DNA of 18,419 nt from QHXQ01 sp036389375 (GCA_036389375.1 DASVQA010000230.1:1-18419), one strand, 5' to 3'; shown: positions 7,421 to 15,083, counted from the first letter of the stretch. The notes: generated by a model from the sequence alone, not told the origin. Numbers and translations are program-made.

Positions 7421-8158
7421 ATGCACGCATCACTCGGACAGCCCTCGGACGAGCCGGACGGTGCGCCGCCTGCGCGCCGCGGCGAACGAATGGCGCGCGC
7501 CGACGGCTTCGCCGACCTGTCCGCCTACACGCGCAAACAACGCTTGCTCATCCGCGTCGCCGACCTCTCGTTCTACCTGCTCATCAAAATCATCGGCGCG
7601 ACGGCCCGCTTTACCGTCGAAGGCTGGGAACACTGGACAGCCGCCACCAGCGACGGCCGCCAACCTATCTACACCTTCTGGCACGACCGCATCATGCTCA
7701 GCACTTACTTCTTCCGCGAGCGCGGCATCGTCGTGATGACCTCGCGCAGTTTTGATGGCGAATACATCGCGCGCTTCATTCAACGCTTCGGCTACGGCGC
7801 AGCGCGCGGCTCAAGTTCGCGCGGCGCGGTCGGCGCGGTCGTCGAGATGGTCAAACTGATGCGCGCCGGTCGCCCCGCCGCTTTCACGATTGACGGCCCG
7901 CGCGGCCCGCGCCATCAGGCCAAAATGGGCGCGGTGCTGCTGGCGAAGAAGACCGGCGCGCCCATCCTCCCCTTTACCATCAACGCCGCGCACTATTACG
8001 CCGTGCCCAGTTGGGATCGCTTCCAAGTCCCCCTGCCCTTCACCCGCGCGCACCTCCGCATTGCGCCGCCCATCTACGTGCCGGCCGACGCGGACGAAGC
8101 CTTGCTCAATACCAAACGCGACGAACTCCAACGCGCGCTCGACGCCATCAACGACTAA
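7421..8158 (+). CDS. Lysophospholipid acyltransferase family protein (DUF374)
   Basis: A 245-residue protein of the DUF374 family, related to the lysophospholipid and lipid A acyltransferases. It has a membrane-associating segment (LLIRVADLSFYLLIKIIGATARF, about 42-64), FWHDRI (about 86-91, the HxxxxD-like catalytic motif region), a GSSSRGAV loop (about 129-136) and DGPRGPRHQAKMG (about 155-167). The last two are hallmark motifs of DUF374. It probably transfers an acyl chain to a lipid at the inner face of the cytoplasmic membrane; the lipid acceptor is unknown. The start at 7421 lies 26 nt after a predicted transcription start. Met24 (ARADGFADLS) is another possible start, because the first 23 residues look disordered. 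A GC-rich hairpin follows the stop. Confidence 0.88.
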   Translation: MHASLGQPSDEPDGAPPARRGERMARADGFADLSAYTRKQRLLIRVADLSFYLLIKIIGATARFTVEGWEHWTAATSDGRQPIYTFWHDRIMLSTYFFRERGIVVMTSRSFDGEYIARFIQRFGYGAARGSSSRGAVGAVVEMVKLMRAGRPAAFTIDGPRGPRHQAKMGAVLLAKKTGAPILPFTINAAHYYAVPSWDRFQVPLPFTRAHLRIAPPIYVPADADEALLNTKRDELQRALDAIND

Positions 8159-8163
8159 CAAGT

Positions 8164-8181
8164 CCGCGCCGTGTGGCGCGG
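8164..8181 (+). terminator. Stop-proximal hairpin after the DUF374 gene
   Basis: CCGCGCC (8164-8170) and GGCGCGG (8175-8181) form a perfect 7-bp stem around a GTGT loop, five bases after the stop. No T tract follows, so it may act as a weak terminator or protect the 3' end rather than being a standard intrinsic terminator. Confidence 0.4.
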
Positions 8182-8241
8182 GCGGGCCGGCGTGTAGTAC
8201 GATTCAGCCCCCAAGTTTTACCAAGCCCAGCACGCAATTTC

Positions 8242-8248
8242 GGAGGAG
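8242..8248 (+). promoter_or_regulatory. Shine-Dalgarno that fixes the start of the M20 peptidase
   Basis: GGAGGAG sits just before the ATG at 8251. It rules out the much longer reading frame that opens inside the preceding gene at 8011. Confidence 0.8.
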
Positions 8249-8250
8249 CG

Positions 8251-9426
8251 ATGATCAATCAGGAGCGGATCAAGAATCTCTTGCTCGAACTCGTCCAGAT
8301 CGACAGCGTCTCGCGCAGGGAGCGCGACGTGGCCGAGCGCATCAAGCAGCATTGCGAAGCCATGGGCGCGCAGGTTGAGATCGACGACGCGGGCGCGAAG
8401 GTCGGCGGCAATAGCGGCAACGTCATCGCGCGTTTTCCCGGCACGATCCCCGGCGCAGAGACGATCATGATGAGCGCGCACATGGACACGGTCGTGCCCG
8501 GCGAAGGCGTCAAACCTATCGTCGAAGGCGACATCATCCGTTCCGACGGCACAACCGTGCTCGGCGGCGACGACAAATCCGGCTGCGCCGTCATCATCGA
8601 AACCATCCGCTGCCTGCAAGAGCAGAACATTCCGCACGCGCCCATCGAAGCCGTCTTCTCCATCTGCGAAGAGGTCGGACTCCTCGGCGCAAAACACGTT
8701 GACGTGTCGAAGCTGCAAGCGAAATACGGACTGGTCTTCGACTCCGACGACCCCGGCTTTCTCTTCACCAAAGGCCCTTCGGCCAACCACATGGAGTTTC
8801 GCATCTACGGGCTTGAGTCGCACGCAGGCGTCGCGCCGGAAGAGGGCATCTCCGCCATCAAGATCGCGGCCGAGGCGATCAGCGCGATGAAACTCGGGCG
8901 CATCGATGCCGAGACGACCGCCAACATCGGCGTCATCGAAGGCGGCAAAGCGACGAACATCATCACCAACCTCGTCACCCTGCGCGGCGAAGCCCGCTCG
9001 CTCGACGACGACAAACTCGAAGCGCAGACGCGCCACATGGTCAAGTGTCTCGAAGACGCGGCCGCCAAGTACGAAGTGACCGTCGCGGGCGTAACGACGA
9101 AGGGTCGCGTCGAAGCCGACATCACGCGCGAGTATTACGCGATGGACGTGCCCGAATCATCGCGCGTCGTGCAACTCGTCTATCAAGCGGCGGCGCGTTT
9201 GGGGCAAACGGTCGAAGTCATGTCTTCGGGCGGCGGCTGCGACGCCAACATCTTCAACAAGCGCGGCATCGAATGCGCCAACTTCGGCACAGGCATGCGC
9301 GCCATCCACACCGTCAAGGAATGGCTCGACGTGAAAGACCTCTACGCCTCCGCCGAGATGACGCTTGAGGTGCTGAAACTCAACGGCGAGTTGGCGCAGA
9401 GCCAGGCGCAAGGTGCGAACGGCTGA
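8251..9426 (+). CDS. M20-family metallopeptidase, PepT-like (cytoplasmic)
   Basis: A 391-residue zinc-dependent exopeptidase of the peptidase T-like branch of family M20. Metal and catalytic residues are in place: SAHMDTV (His77, Asp79), LGGDDKSG (Asp107/108), ICEEVGLLG (catalytic Glu140, Glu141), VFDSDDPG (Asp164) and a late AIHTVKEW with the final His. ESHAG in the middle marks the dimerisation (lid) domain. No signal peptide is present, so it is cytoplasmic and probably releases an N-terminal residue from short peptides; the exact substrate is not readable. It lies 125 nt before a second, quite different M20 gene. It resembles the 'PepT-like' subgroup more than true PepT, which is longer and has the TPDEEVG motif seen in the next gene. 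Confidence 0.9.
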   Translation: MINQERIKNLLLELVQIDSVSRRERDVAERIKQHCEAMGAQVEIDDAGAKVGGNSGNVIARFPGTIPGAETIMMSAHMDTVVPGEGVKPIVEGDIIRSDGTTVLGGDDKSGCAVIIETIRCLQEQNIPHAPIEAVFSICEEVGLLGAKHVDVSKLQAKYGLVFDSDDPGFLFTKGPSANHMEFRIYGLESHAGVAPEEGISAIKIAAEAISAMKLGRIDAETTANIGVIEGGKATNIITNLVTLRGEARSLDDDKLEAQTRHMVKCLEDAAAKYEVTVAGVTTKGRVEADITREYYAMDVPESSRVVQLVYQAAARLGQTVEVMSSGGGCDANIFNKRGIECANFGTGMRAIHTVKEWLDVKDLYASAEMTLEVLKLNGELAQSQAQGANG

Positions 9427-9456
9427 TTCGGATGCTCGTGCGGCTATGTGAATCTT

Positions 9457-9487
9457 AACGCGCTGTCGAATCTTTCGGCGGCGCGTT
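9457..9487. promoter_or_regulatory. Inverted repeat overlapping the pepT promoter (possible operator)
   Basis: AACGCGC (9457-9463) is perfectly mirrored by GCGCGTT (9481-9487), with 17 bases between. The right arm runs into the -10 hexamer at 9487-9492 and the left arm abuts the presumed -35 region. The layout suits a dimeric repressor site. Its position after the upstream stop also allows a terminator reading. Confidence 0.35.
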
Positions 9488-9492
9488 ATACT
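9463..9492 (+). promoter_or_regulatory. Candidate promoter of the exported peptidase T gene
   Basis: TATACT (9487-9492) matches TATAAT at 5 of 6 positions. CTGTCG (9463-9468) lies 18 nt upstream as a 3/6 -35 match. The promoter would put transcription start about 50 nt before the ATG at 9552, which has GAGGAA (9538-9543) as its ribosome-binding site. Confidence 0.45.
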
Positions 9493-9551
9493 TGCGGCGC
9501 TCTGCCCAGAGGATCGCAATGCCTTCATAGCAAGGTCGAGGAATTACTGGA

Positions 9552-10856
9552 ATGAAAGTTTTCTACGGTTTCGTTCTTGCCCTCCTGTTATTTGTGCCTG
9601 CCGCCGCGCAAATGAAACCGCCGCGCGAGACGGCGCTGGAGCGTTTTCTGCGCTACGCGAAGATCGATACGCAGTCGCAGGAAGATCAGGAGACTGTGCC
9701 GAGCACGAAGAAGCAGTTCGAGTTGGCGAACCTGCTGGCAGCGGAATTGAAGGCGCTGGGCGCGCAGGACGTGCGCGTGAGCGAGTTCTGCATCGTGTAC
9801 GCGAAAGTGCCGGGGAATCTGCCGGACAATGCGCGCGTGCCCGTCATCGGTTTTCTCTCGCACATGGACACGTCGCCCGCCGTCTCAGGCGCGAACGTCA
9901 ACGTCGTCATTCATAAAAACTATCAGGGTGGCGACATCGTGCTGCCGCAAGACCGCACGCAGGTGATTAGCGTCGCCAAGAATCCGATCCTGAAAGAGAT
10001 GATCGGCGACGACATCATCACCGCCGACGGCACGACGCTCTTAGGCTCGGACGATAAATCCGGCATCGCCGCCATCATGACGATGGTGGACACGCTGATG
10101 CAGAATCCGCAGGTGCAGCATGGCCCGATCTCGGTCGCGTACACGCCAGACGAGGAGGTAGGCGGCGGCATCGAGAAGTTCGACGTGAAAGGCTTCGGCG
10201 CGCAGTTCGCCTACACGGTGGACGGCGAAAGTTTAGGCGAGATCAGCAACGAGACATGGAGCGCGCGCACGGCGACCGTCACCTTTCACGGCAAGTCTAC
10301 GCATCCCGGCAGCGCCAAAGGCATCATGGTCAACTCGGCTTATGCGCTGGCCGATTTTCTCGGTCGTTTCCCACCCGCGATGTTGCCGGAGACGACCGCC
10401 GGGCGCGTCGGCTTTGTGCATCCTTACGTGGGTAAGGTGGACGTGGAAGAGTCGAGCGTGAAGATTCTGCTGCGCGATTTCGAGGTGCGCGGCCTAAACG
10501 CGAAAGAGGCCATGCTGCGGCGCATGATGCGGCTGACGCAGGCGCGCTTTCCGAAAGTGCAGATCAAGTTGGACGTGAAGCAGAACTATCTGAACATGAA
10601 AGAGGTGCTGAAAGATTATCCGCAGTTGACCACGAACGCGCTCGAAGCGGCGCGCCGCGCCGGGCTGCAACCGAGCGTCAAAGCGATTCGCGGCGGCACG
10701 GACGGCGCGAACCTGACCTTTCGCGGGCTGCCCTGCCCCGACATCTTCACCGGCGGCCAGAACTTTCACGGCAAGCTGGAATTCAACTCGCGCCGGGGCT
10801 TGGAGAAGACCACCGAAACGCTTGTCAACCTCGTCCAGATTTTTGCCGGGCGCTAG
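9552..10856 (+). CDS. pepT: Peptidase T (tripeptide aminopeptidase, M20B) with an N-terminal signal peptide
   Basis: A 434-residue M20B enzyme that removes the N-terminal residue of tripeptides. The PepT core is complete: FLSHMDTS (His104, Asp106), LLGSDDKSG (Asp167/168), YTPDEEVGGG (Glu201/202), YTVDGE (Asp224), RGGTDGANLTFRGLPCPDIFTGG and NFHGKLEF with the last metal-binding His. Unlike classical cytosolic PepT, the protein begins MKVFYGFVLALLLFVPAAAQ, a textbook signal peptide with a cleavage site after AAA or Q20; PepT homology starts at about ALERFLRYAKIDT. It is therefore probably periplasmic or secreted. GAGGAA precedes the start by 8 nt. A possible promoter and an inverted repeat lie upstream, so it need not be cotranscribed with the M20 gene before it. 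Confidence 0.93.
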   Translation: MKVFYGFVLALLLFVPAAAQMKPPRETALERFLRYAKIDTQSQEDQETVPSTKKQFELANLLAAELKALGAQDVRVSEFCIVYAKVPGNLPDNARVPVIGFLSHMDTSPAVSGANVNVVIHKNYQGGDIVLPQDRTQVISVAKNPILKEMIGDDIITADGTTLLGSDDKSGIAAIMTMVDTLMQNPQVQHGPISVAYTPDEEVGGGIEKFDVKGFGAQFAYTVDGESLGEISNETWSARTATVTFHGKSTHPGSAKGIMVNSAYALADFLGRFPPAMLPETTAGRVGFVHPYVGKVDVEESSVKILLRDFEVRGLNAKEAMLRRMMRLTQARFPKVQIKLDVKQNYLNMKEVLKDYPQLTTNALEAARRAGLQPSVKAIRGGTDGANLTFRGLPCPDIFTGGQNFHGKLEFNSRRGLEKTTETLVNLVQIFAGR

Positions 10857-10883
10857 CTGGCGCGCCCGCTCTGCGCGCGCGCT
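10855..10883 (+). terminator. Hairpin overlapping the peptidase T stop codon
   Basis: AGC, a 2x2 internal loop and GCGCGC (10860-10865) pair with GCGCGC (10873-10878), GC and GCT (10881-10883) around a 7-nt loop. The structure begins within the TAG stop. No T tract follows, which matches the other hairpins in this window. Confidence 0.35.
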
Positions 10884-10908
10884 GATCATCTGCCACCGTC
10901 CGTGCGCG

Positions 10909-10938
10909 TTGACTTGCCCGACGCGGTTAAGCTAGAAA
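10909..10938 (+). promoter_or_regulatory. Candidate sigma-70 promoter upstream of the GNAT-like gene
   Basis: TTGACT (10909-10914, 5/6 match to TTGACA) is followed after 18 nt by TAGAAA (10933-10938, 4/6). Transcription start would fall near 10945, about 35 nt before the GTG at 10981. era, which overlaps that gene, would be on the same transcript. Confidence 0.5.
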
Positions 10939-10980
10939 CTTCCCGCTCCACCTGATTCCGTCTAAGCGCCCGGATCAACT

Positions 10981-12726
10981 GTGCCCGCACAGACGCTCGC
11001 ACGCCTCCTAGACCGTCTTGACGAGTTGAAGCGCCCGGCGCACCCGCCGCATCGCGCCGCGCTGCAACGCGTGCTCGGCCAGCTTGCCCGCCGCCGCTTC
11101 ACAGATGCAGCGTCGCTCATACGTTTCCACGAAAACCTGCTCTTTCTATGCGCCTACCCGCAGAGCGCGGCGCTGCTGCGCCAGAGCGAAAGACTGCTTG
11201 CCGCGTTCAAAGCGCGCGTGGCCGCGCTCGGCCAAATGGGCGCTGAAGACTTCGACAGCTTCGCCTATTCGGACGTGTCCGGCATCGCCGGCACAAGCTT
11301 CACGGCCGCCTTCGGCTACGACATCACGCGCTGGCTCGCCCGCGCGCACCCGCGCGCCGTCAAACTCGTCTGGGATCGTTTTGAACAACTCTCGCGCTTG
11401 ACGGCCACCTTCCCGCGCTTCCTGCCGCTGTTTGCCGAGAGCGCCTACGTGGACGCGGCCGTGCCCTTCACGGCTTGGCTGCGCGCGGCGCGGGCGCGGC
11501 ACGAGACGCCGCTTGCGTGGCTCGTGCGCCAGTTCGAGCGGCTGCCTTTAACGCCGCAGGAGCGCGCGGAAATTTTCGAGCCGATGCAGTTGTGGGTGCG
11601 TTGGGAATTGGGCGACTCGAAAGCTACGCGCACGCACATGCGCCTGCCCGTGCGCGCAAGGTTTTATCATCGCACACCGCTGCTCGGTCGCCGCGACGTG
11701 GACTTGGCGCGCGAGCTTGCGTCGCCGCCTCTCAACGTCAAGCGGCTGACGCGCGCGGCGGGCGCGCGGCTGCTGGCCATGGGGCGCGACACGATGGCCG
11801 TCCGCTTCCGCGAGTTGCACGGCTTCACTTACGGCGACCCGCAGACGGTGTGGCGGGCCAAAGCCGGGCGCGGCGTGGAGTTGTATCTGTGGGGCGTGCC
11901 GCCGGAGCGGCGTCTGCCCATGCTTGCCTATCACGCGCTGCTGCTGGTCAAGAACGGCGTGCCGTGCGGTTACGCCGAAGCGTTGTCGCTGTGCGAGCGC
12001 ACGGAGATCGGCCTCAACGTCTTTTACACCTTCCGCGACGGCGAATCCGCCTGGCTCTACGCGCGTCTCATGCGCCTGTGCCAGCAACTGCTCGGCGTCA
12101 CGGTCTTCTCCATAGACCCTTATCAACTCGGCGCGCACAACGACGAAGGCATTGAATCGGGCGCGTACTGGTTCTACCGCAAACTCGGCTTCCGCCCCAC
12201 CCGCCCCGACCTCATCAAACTCGACGCGACGGAAGCACACAAGATCGCCACGCGCACCGGTTATCGCAGTTCTGCGCGCACACTTCGCAAACTCGCCCAA
12301 GGCCACGTCATCTACGAACCCCCGACCGCAACCGACGGCGCGTGGGATCGCTTCCACGTCCACCACGTCGGTCTGAAGATCGCGCGCCGCATGGGTCAAA
12401 GCTTCGAGGGCGACGCGGCCAAAATCCGCCGCGCCTCAGCGGCGAAAGTGGCCCGCGCGCTCGGTCTCAGCACGGACAAGTGGCGCGTGGTTGAACAACG
12501 CGCCTTTGCCGATCTGGCGCTTGTGCTCGCGCTCATCCCTGATCTGGCGCGCTGGTCGCCCGCCGAAAAGCAGGCGGTCGTGCGCGTCGTGCGCGCGAAA
12601 GCGGGCGCGGACGAGTTAGACTATCTGCGCCGGCTGCAACAGCACGCGCGGCTGCGGCGTGCGATAATCGAATTGGGCACAAGCCGTGCGCCCTTAAACC
12701 AAGATGACGAAAGCAACGAAGCCTGA
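10981..12726 (+). CDS. Protein of unknown function with a GNAT-like acyltransferase patch
   Basis: A 581-residue soluble protein that I do not recognise as a named family. Residues 1-300 are mostly helical and carry no known motif. Residues about 315-406 look like the C-terminal half of a GNAT acyltransferase: a strand LAYHALLLVKNGVPCGYAEAL, then ERTEIGLNVFYTFRDGESAWLYARLMRLC, and finally GAYWFYRKLGFRP (394-406), which matches GNAT motif B (A..FY.KLGF). The usual acetyl-CoA loop (Q/RxxGxG/A) is not clear, so activity is uncertain. A basic helical tail ends the protein. The start is GTG at 10981 with only a weak GGAT sequence before it; a promoter lies about 45 nt upstream. The 3' end overlaps era by 23 nt, which suggests cotranscription and perhaps a link to ribosome biogenesis. 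That link is inference. Confidence 0.8.
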   Translation: MPAQTLARLLDRLDELKRPAHPPHRAALQRVLGQLARRRFTDAASLIRFHENLLFLCAYPQSAALLRQSERLLAAFKARVAALGQMGAEDFDSFAYSDVSGIAGTSFTAAFGYDITRWLARAHPRAVKLVWDRFEQLSRLTATFPRFLPLFAESAYVDAAVPFTAWLRAARARHETPLAWLVRQFERLPLTPQERAEIFEPMQLWVRWELGDSKATRTHMRLPVRARFYHRTPLLGRRDVDLARELASPPLNVKRLTRAAGARLLAMGRDTMAVRFRELHGFTYGDPQTVWRAKAGRGVELYLWGVPPERRLPMLAYHALLLVKNGVPCGYAEALSLCERTEIGLNVFYTFRDGESAWLYARLMRLCQQLLGVTVFSIDPYQLGAHNDEGIESGAYWFYRKLGFRPTRPDLIKLDATEAHKIATRTGYRSSARTLRKLAQGHVIYEPPTATDGAWDRFHVHHVGLKIARRMGQSFEGDAAKIRRASAAKVARALGLSTDKWRVVEQRAFADLALVLALIPDLARWSPAEKQAVVRVVRAKAGADELDYLRRLQQHARLRRAIIELGTSRAPLNQDDESNEA

Positions 12727-13690
12727 ACCGGACGACGCCCCGCAAGAGCTAGCCGACGCCGAGGCAAAGCCGACCGCCGCCGCGCAAACTTATCGCAGCG
12801 GCTACGTCGCTTTGATCGGCCGGCCGAACGCGGGCAAGTCCACCCTGTTGAACCGGCTGGTGGGCGAGAAGATCGCGGCCGTCTCAAACAAGCCGCAGAC
12901 GACGCGCTACCAGATTCAAGGCATCATTACGCGCCCCGAAGGTCAGATCGTGCTGGTGGACACACCGGGCGTGCATCAACCCGGCTACCTGTTGAACCGG
13001 CGCATGATGGCCGCCGTCCACGATGCGCTCAACGGCGTCGATCTCGTGCTGCTCATCCGCGACGCATCGGTTTCAACCGGCAACGGCGACCGCTTCGTGC
13101 TCGACCTCGTCAAGCAAGCCGAAAAGCCCGCCCTGCTGTTGCTGAATAAGACCGACAAGCTGGCGGACAAGGCGAAGCTGTTGCCGCTCATCGAGTGGTA
13201 CGCTAAGGAGTACGACTGGCGCGGTGTGCTGCCGCTGGCCGCGCGCACCGGCGATATGGTGCAGGAGTTGGTGGCGGAGATTATCAAGCATGTGCCCGAA
13301 GGCGAGCCGATCTTTGCGGCCGACGAGTTGACCGACCAGCCGATGCGCGCCATCGTCGCAGAGATCGTGCGCGAGAAGATTCTGCAAGCTACGGGCGAAG
13401 AGATTCCTTATGTGACGGCGGTCGTGACCGAGCAGTTCGACGAGGCGCGCGCCGATCTGACGCGCATCAGTTGCGCGATCTACGTCGAGCGCACGTCACA
13501 AAAGAAGATCATCGTCGGGCGCGCGGGCGAGCGCATCAAGGACGTGGGCACACGCGCGCGGCGCGACATCGAACGCCTCATCGGTCATCGCGTCCACCTC
13601 GCCCTCTTCGTCAAAGTCGAAGCGGACTGGCGCAACAGCGAGCGCGCGCTCGACGAGATCGGCATCAGCAGAGGAAGCCGCGAATCTTAA
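12704..13690 (+). CDS. era: GTPase Era
   Basis: A 328-residue GTPase that binds the 16S rRNA 3' end and helps 30S ribosome subunit assembly. It has G1 GRPNAGKST (39-47), G2 KPQTTR (63-68), G3 DTPG (86-89), G4 NKTD (148-151) and a divergent G5 (LAARTGD). The GTPase is followed by the Era linker and a C-terminal KH domain with QKKIIVGRAGERIKDVGTRARRDIE. About 30 extra N-terminal residues, rich in Pro, Glu and Ala, precede the conserved SGYVALIGRPN; family members often start closer to it. The gene starts inside the last 23 nt of the upstream gene with no clear Shine-Dalgarno, so translation is probably coupled. It converges on ilvE, from which a hairpin separates it. Confidence 0.97.
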   Translation: MTKATKPEPDDAPQELADAEAKPTAAAQTYRSGYVALIGRPNAGKSTLLNRLVGEKIAAVSNKPQTTRYQIQGIITRPEGQIVLVDTPGVHQPGYLLNRRMMAAVHDALNGVDLVLLIRDASVSTGNGDRFVLDLVKQAEKPALLLLNKTDKLADKAKLLPLIEWYAKEYDWRGVLPLAARTGDMVQELVAEIIKHVPEGEPIFAADELTDQPMRAIVAEIVREKILQATGEEIPYVTAVVTEQFDEARADLTRISCAIYVERTSQKKIIVGRAGERIKDVGTRARRDIERLIGHRVHLALFVKVEADWRNSERALDEIGISRGSRES

Positions 13691-13703
13691 ATGCTTCGTT
13701 GGC

Positions 13704-13745
13704 AGCCGCCGCCCCGGTCAGGCTAACGAACCGGCGCGGACGGCT
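13704..13745. terminator. Shared terminator hairpin between era and ilvE
   Basis: AGCCG, CCGC and CCGGT (13704-13718) pair with ACCGG, GCGG and CGGCT (13730-13745). This gives about 14 base pairs with one C-C mismatch and one bulged A. The hairpin lies between two convergent genes, 13 nt past the era stop and just past the ilvE stop, so it could end both. On the plus strand only GTTTC follows, so the T tract is poor. Confidence 0.55.
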
Positions 13746-13748
13746 GTT

Positions 13749-14837
13749 TCATAGATTAGGATGATCGGCCGTGCGATAGTTGGTCGGGACGGGCAGCATC
13801 CAGTTGTGCGGGTCGGGTGTGACGCCGTATTGAATATCCTGTATGTAGGCTAACAGCCGTTCGGTGACGGGGCCGGGTTTCGGGTCGGGCACGACCAGCG
13901 GGCTGTCGTGCTCGAACAGGAACGAGTTAATCCCGACGATCGTCGCGGCCGTGCCGCAAGCGAAGGCTTCGGTCAATCGCTTTGTGTGGCAGGCATCTTT
14001 AATCTCATGGATCGAGATGGGGCGTTCCTGCACTGTGATGCCGAGCGTCGCGGCGGCTTCCATCGCGCTGGCGCGGGTGATGCCCGGTAGAATCATGCCG
14101 GACAGGGGCGGCGTCACCAACTCGCCGTCTATGACGAAGAAGATATTCATGCCGCCCATCTCCTCGATCAACCCGCGATTGAAGGAATCGAGATAGAGCA
14201 CCTGCGCGCAGCCTAACTTTTTGGCCCGGTCTATGGACTTCAGCGTGACGGCATAATTGGCCGCTGCTTTGACATCACCTGTCCCGCCTCTGGCCGCCCG
14301 CGCCAACGACTCGTCCACAAAGATGTCGATGGCCTTTAGACCTTGCTGGCTCTCTCTAAAGTACGCGCCGGCCGGCACGCCAATCAGGAAGAACAGAGCC
14401 TCTTTGCTGCCTCTGACGCCGATCTGCGCTTCCGAGCCGATCATCGTCGGGCGCAGATAGAGGCTGCCGGGTCGGTCGGGCACGTACTCGTAGTTCGACT
14501 GGACGACCTGCATGGTGGCGTCAATAAAATCGGCTTCGCTCAGGGGCGGCAGCAGGAGTCGCTCGGCCGATCTGGCAAAGCGTTGGGCGTTGAGTTCCGG
14601 TCTGAACAGCCTGACCTGCCCGTCCGCGCGTTTGAATGCTTTCAAACCTTCAAAGATCGCCTGCCCGTAGTGGAACACGACGGTCGCCGGGTGCAATGAC
14701 AAGAGGTGCAGAGGCTCAAGCCGCAGTTCAGTCCAGCGCCCATCCTTATATTCTGCGGTCACAAAGTTGGGCGCGAACGTCTTACCAAATACAATCTCTT
14801 CGATCGGCGGTAGCGGACTTGTTAATAGAGTAGACAA
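13749..14837 (-). CDS. ilvE: Branched-chain amino acid aminotransferase
   Basis: A class IV PLP-dependent transaminase, 362 residues, that converts 2-oxo acids to leucine, isoleucine and valine with glutamate (EC 2.6.1.42). Its length and layout match the long (type II, eukaryote-like) BCAT branch: HYGQAIFEGLKAFK (56-69), RPTMIGSEAQIGV, PLP lysine Lys190 in TGDVKAAANYA, YLDSFNRGLIEEMGGMNIFFV and late EAFACGTAATIVGI. The start is TTG at 14835-14837, supported by a strong GAGGTGA six bases upstream; no ATG or GTG lies nearby in frame. A leader of about 117 nt runs from a predicted extended -10 promoter and contains a five-codon open reading frame. No other amino-acid biosynthesis gene is in the window. 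Confidence 0.95.
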   Translation of the reverse strand: MSTLLTSPLPPIEEIVFGKTFAPNFVTAEYKDGRWTELRLEPLHLLSLHPATVVFHYGQAIFEGLKAFKRADGQVRLFRPELNAQRFARSAERLLLPPLSEADFIDATMQVVQSNYEYVPDRPGSLYLRPTMIGSEAQIGVRGSKEALFFLIGVPAGAYFRESQQGLKAIDIFVDESLARAARGGTGDVKAAANYAVTLKSIDRAKKLGCAQVLYLDSFNRGLIEEMGGMNIFFVIDGELVTPPLSGMILPGITRASAMEAAATLGITVQERPISIHEIKDACHTKRLTEAFACGTAATIVGINSFLFEHDSPLVVPDPKPGPVTERLLAYIQDIQYGVTPDPHNWMLPVPTNYRTADHPNL

Positions 14838-14843
14838 ACTTTT

Positions 14844-14850
14844 TCACCTC
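14844..14850 (-). promoter_or_regulatory. Shine-Dalgarno that fixes the ilvE TTG start
   Basis: GAGGTGA on the minus strand lies six bases before the TTG at 14837. It is the best ribosome-binding site near a start in the minus-strand genes here. The stop codon of a five-codon frame (14844-14861) overlaps it. Confidence 0.8.
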
Positions 14851-14960
14851 GTATCTGGCATAAGACTACTGACCGCGCAGACTGGCGAGCACTGAAGTCC
14901 TGCTGCAACGCCTCCACGCCACCGGCTTAAACTATCGTCAGAGCGATTTCGTCAAAATTT

Positions 14961-14969
14961 AATATAACA
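14961..14969 (-). promoter_or_regulatory. Extended -10 promoter for ilvE
   Basis: The minus strand reads TGTTATATT: TGn plus a 5/6 match to TATAAT. The 17-nt-distant hexamer TTAGTT is a weak -35. The leader to the ilvE start would be about 117 nt. A divergent extended -10 for prmA lies 106 bp away. Confidence 0.5.
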
Positions 14970-15074
14970 TCGCGCTTGTGTGCAACTAAAGTCCTGCTCA
15001 AAACCCGGCCTCGGCCACAAAAGAGCGGCGCGCAGGCAGTCGTCATGGGCGACCGCAAGGCCGCGCCGGGGAAA

Positions 15075-15083
15075 TGTTATAGT
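15075..15083 (+). promoter_or_regulatory. Extended -10 promoter for prmA
   Basis: TGTTATAGT is a TGn extension with TATAGT (5/6 match to TATAAT). Transcription start near 15090 leaves a leader of about 39 nt before the ATG at 15129, which supports that start over an upstream in-frame ATG-like start at 14976. Confidence 0.55.

Noticed and set aside
8195..8203. TAGTACGAT as a -10 for the PepT-like gene
   Set aside because: Only 4 of 6 positions match, with no TGn extension and a GC-only -35 region, so the promoter is not supported.
8218..9036. A 272-codon open frame antisense to the PepT-like gene
   Set aside because: The plus strand encodes a full M20 active site with a strong Shine-Dalgarno; the antisense frame shows no domain.
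14885..14962. Plus-strand fragment reading LASTEVLLQRLHATGLNYRQSDFVKI before a stop
   Set aside because: It resembles the end of a coding region, but has only about 24 codons, no start codon and no upstream continuation. I could not match it to a family, so a decayed gene end is only a remote possibility.
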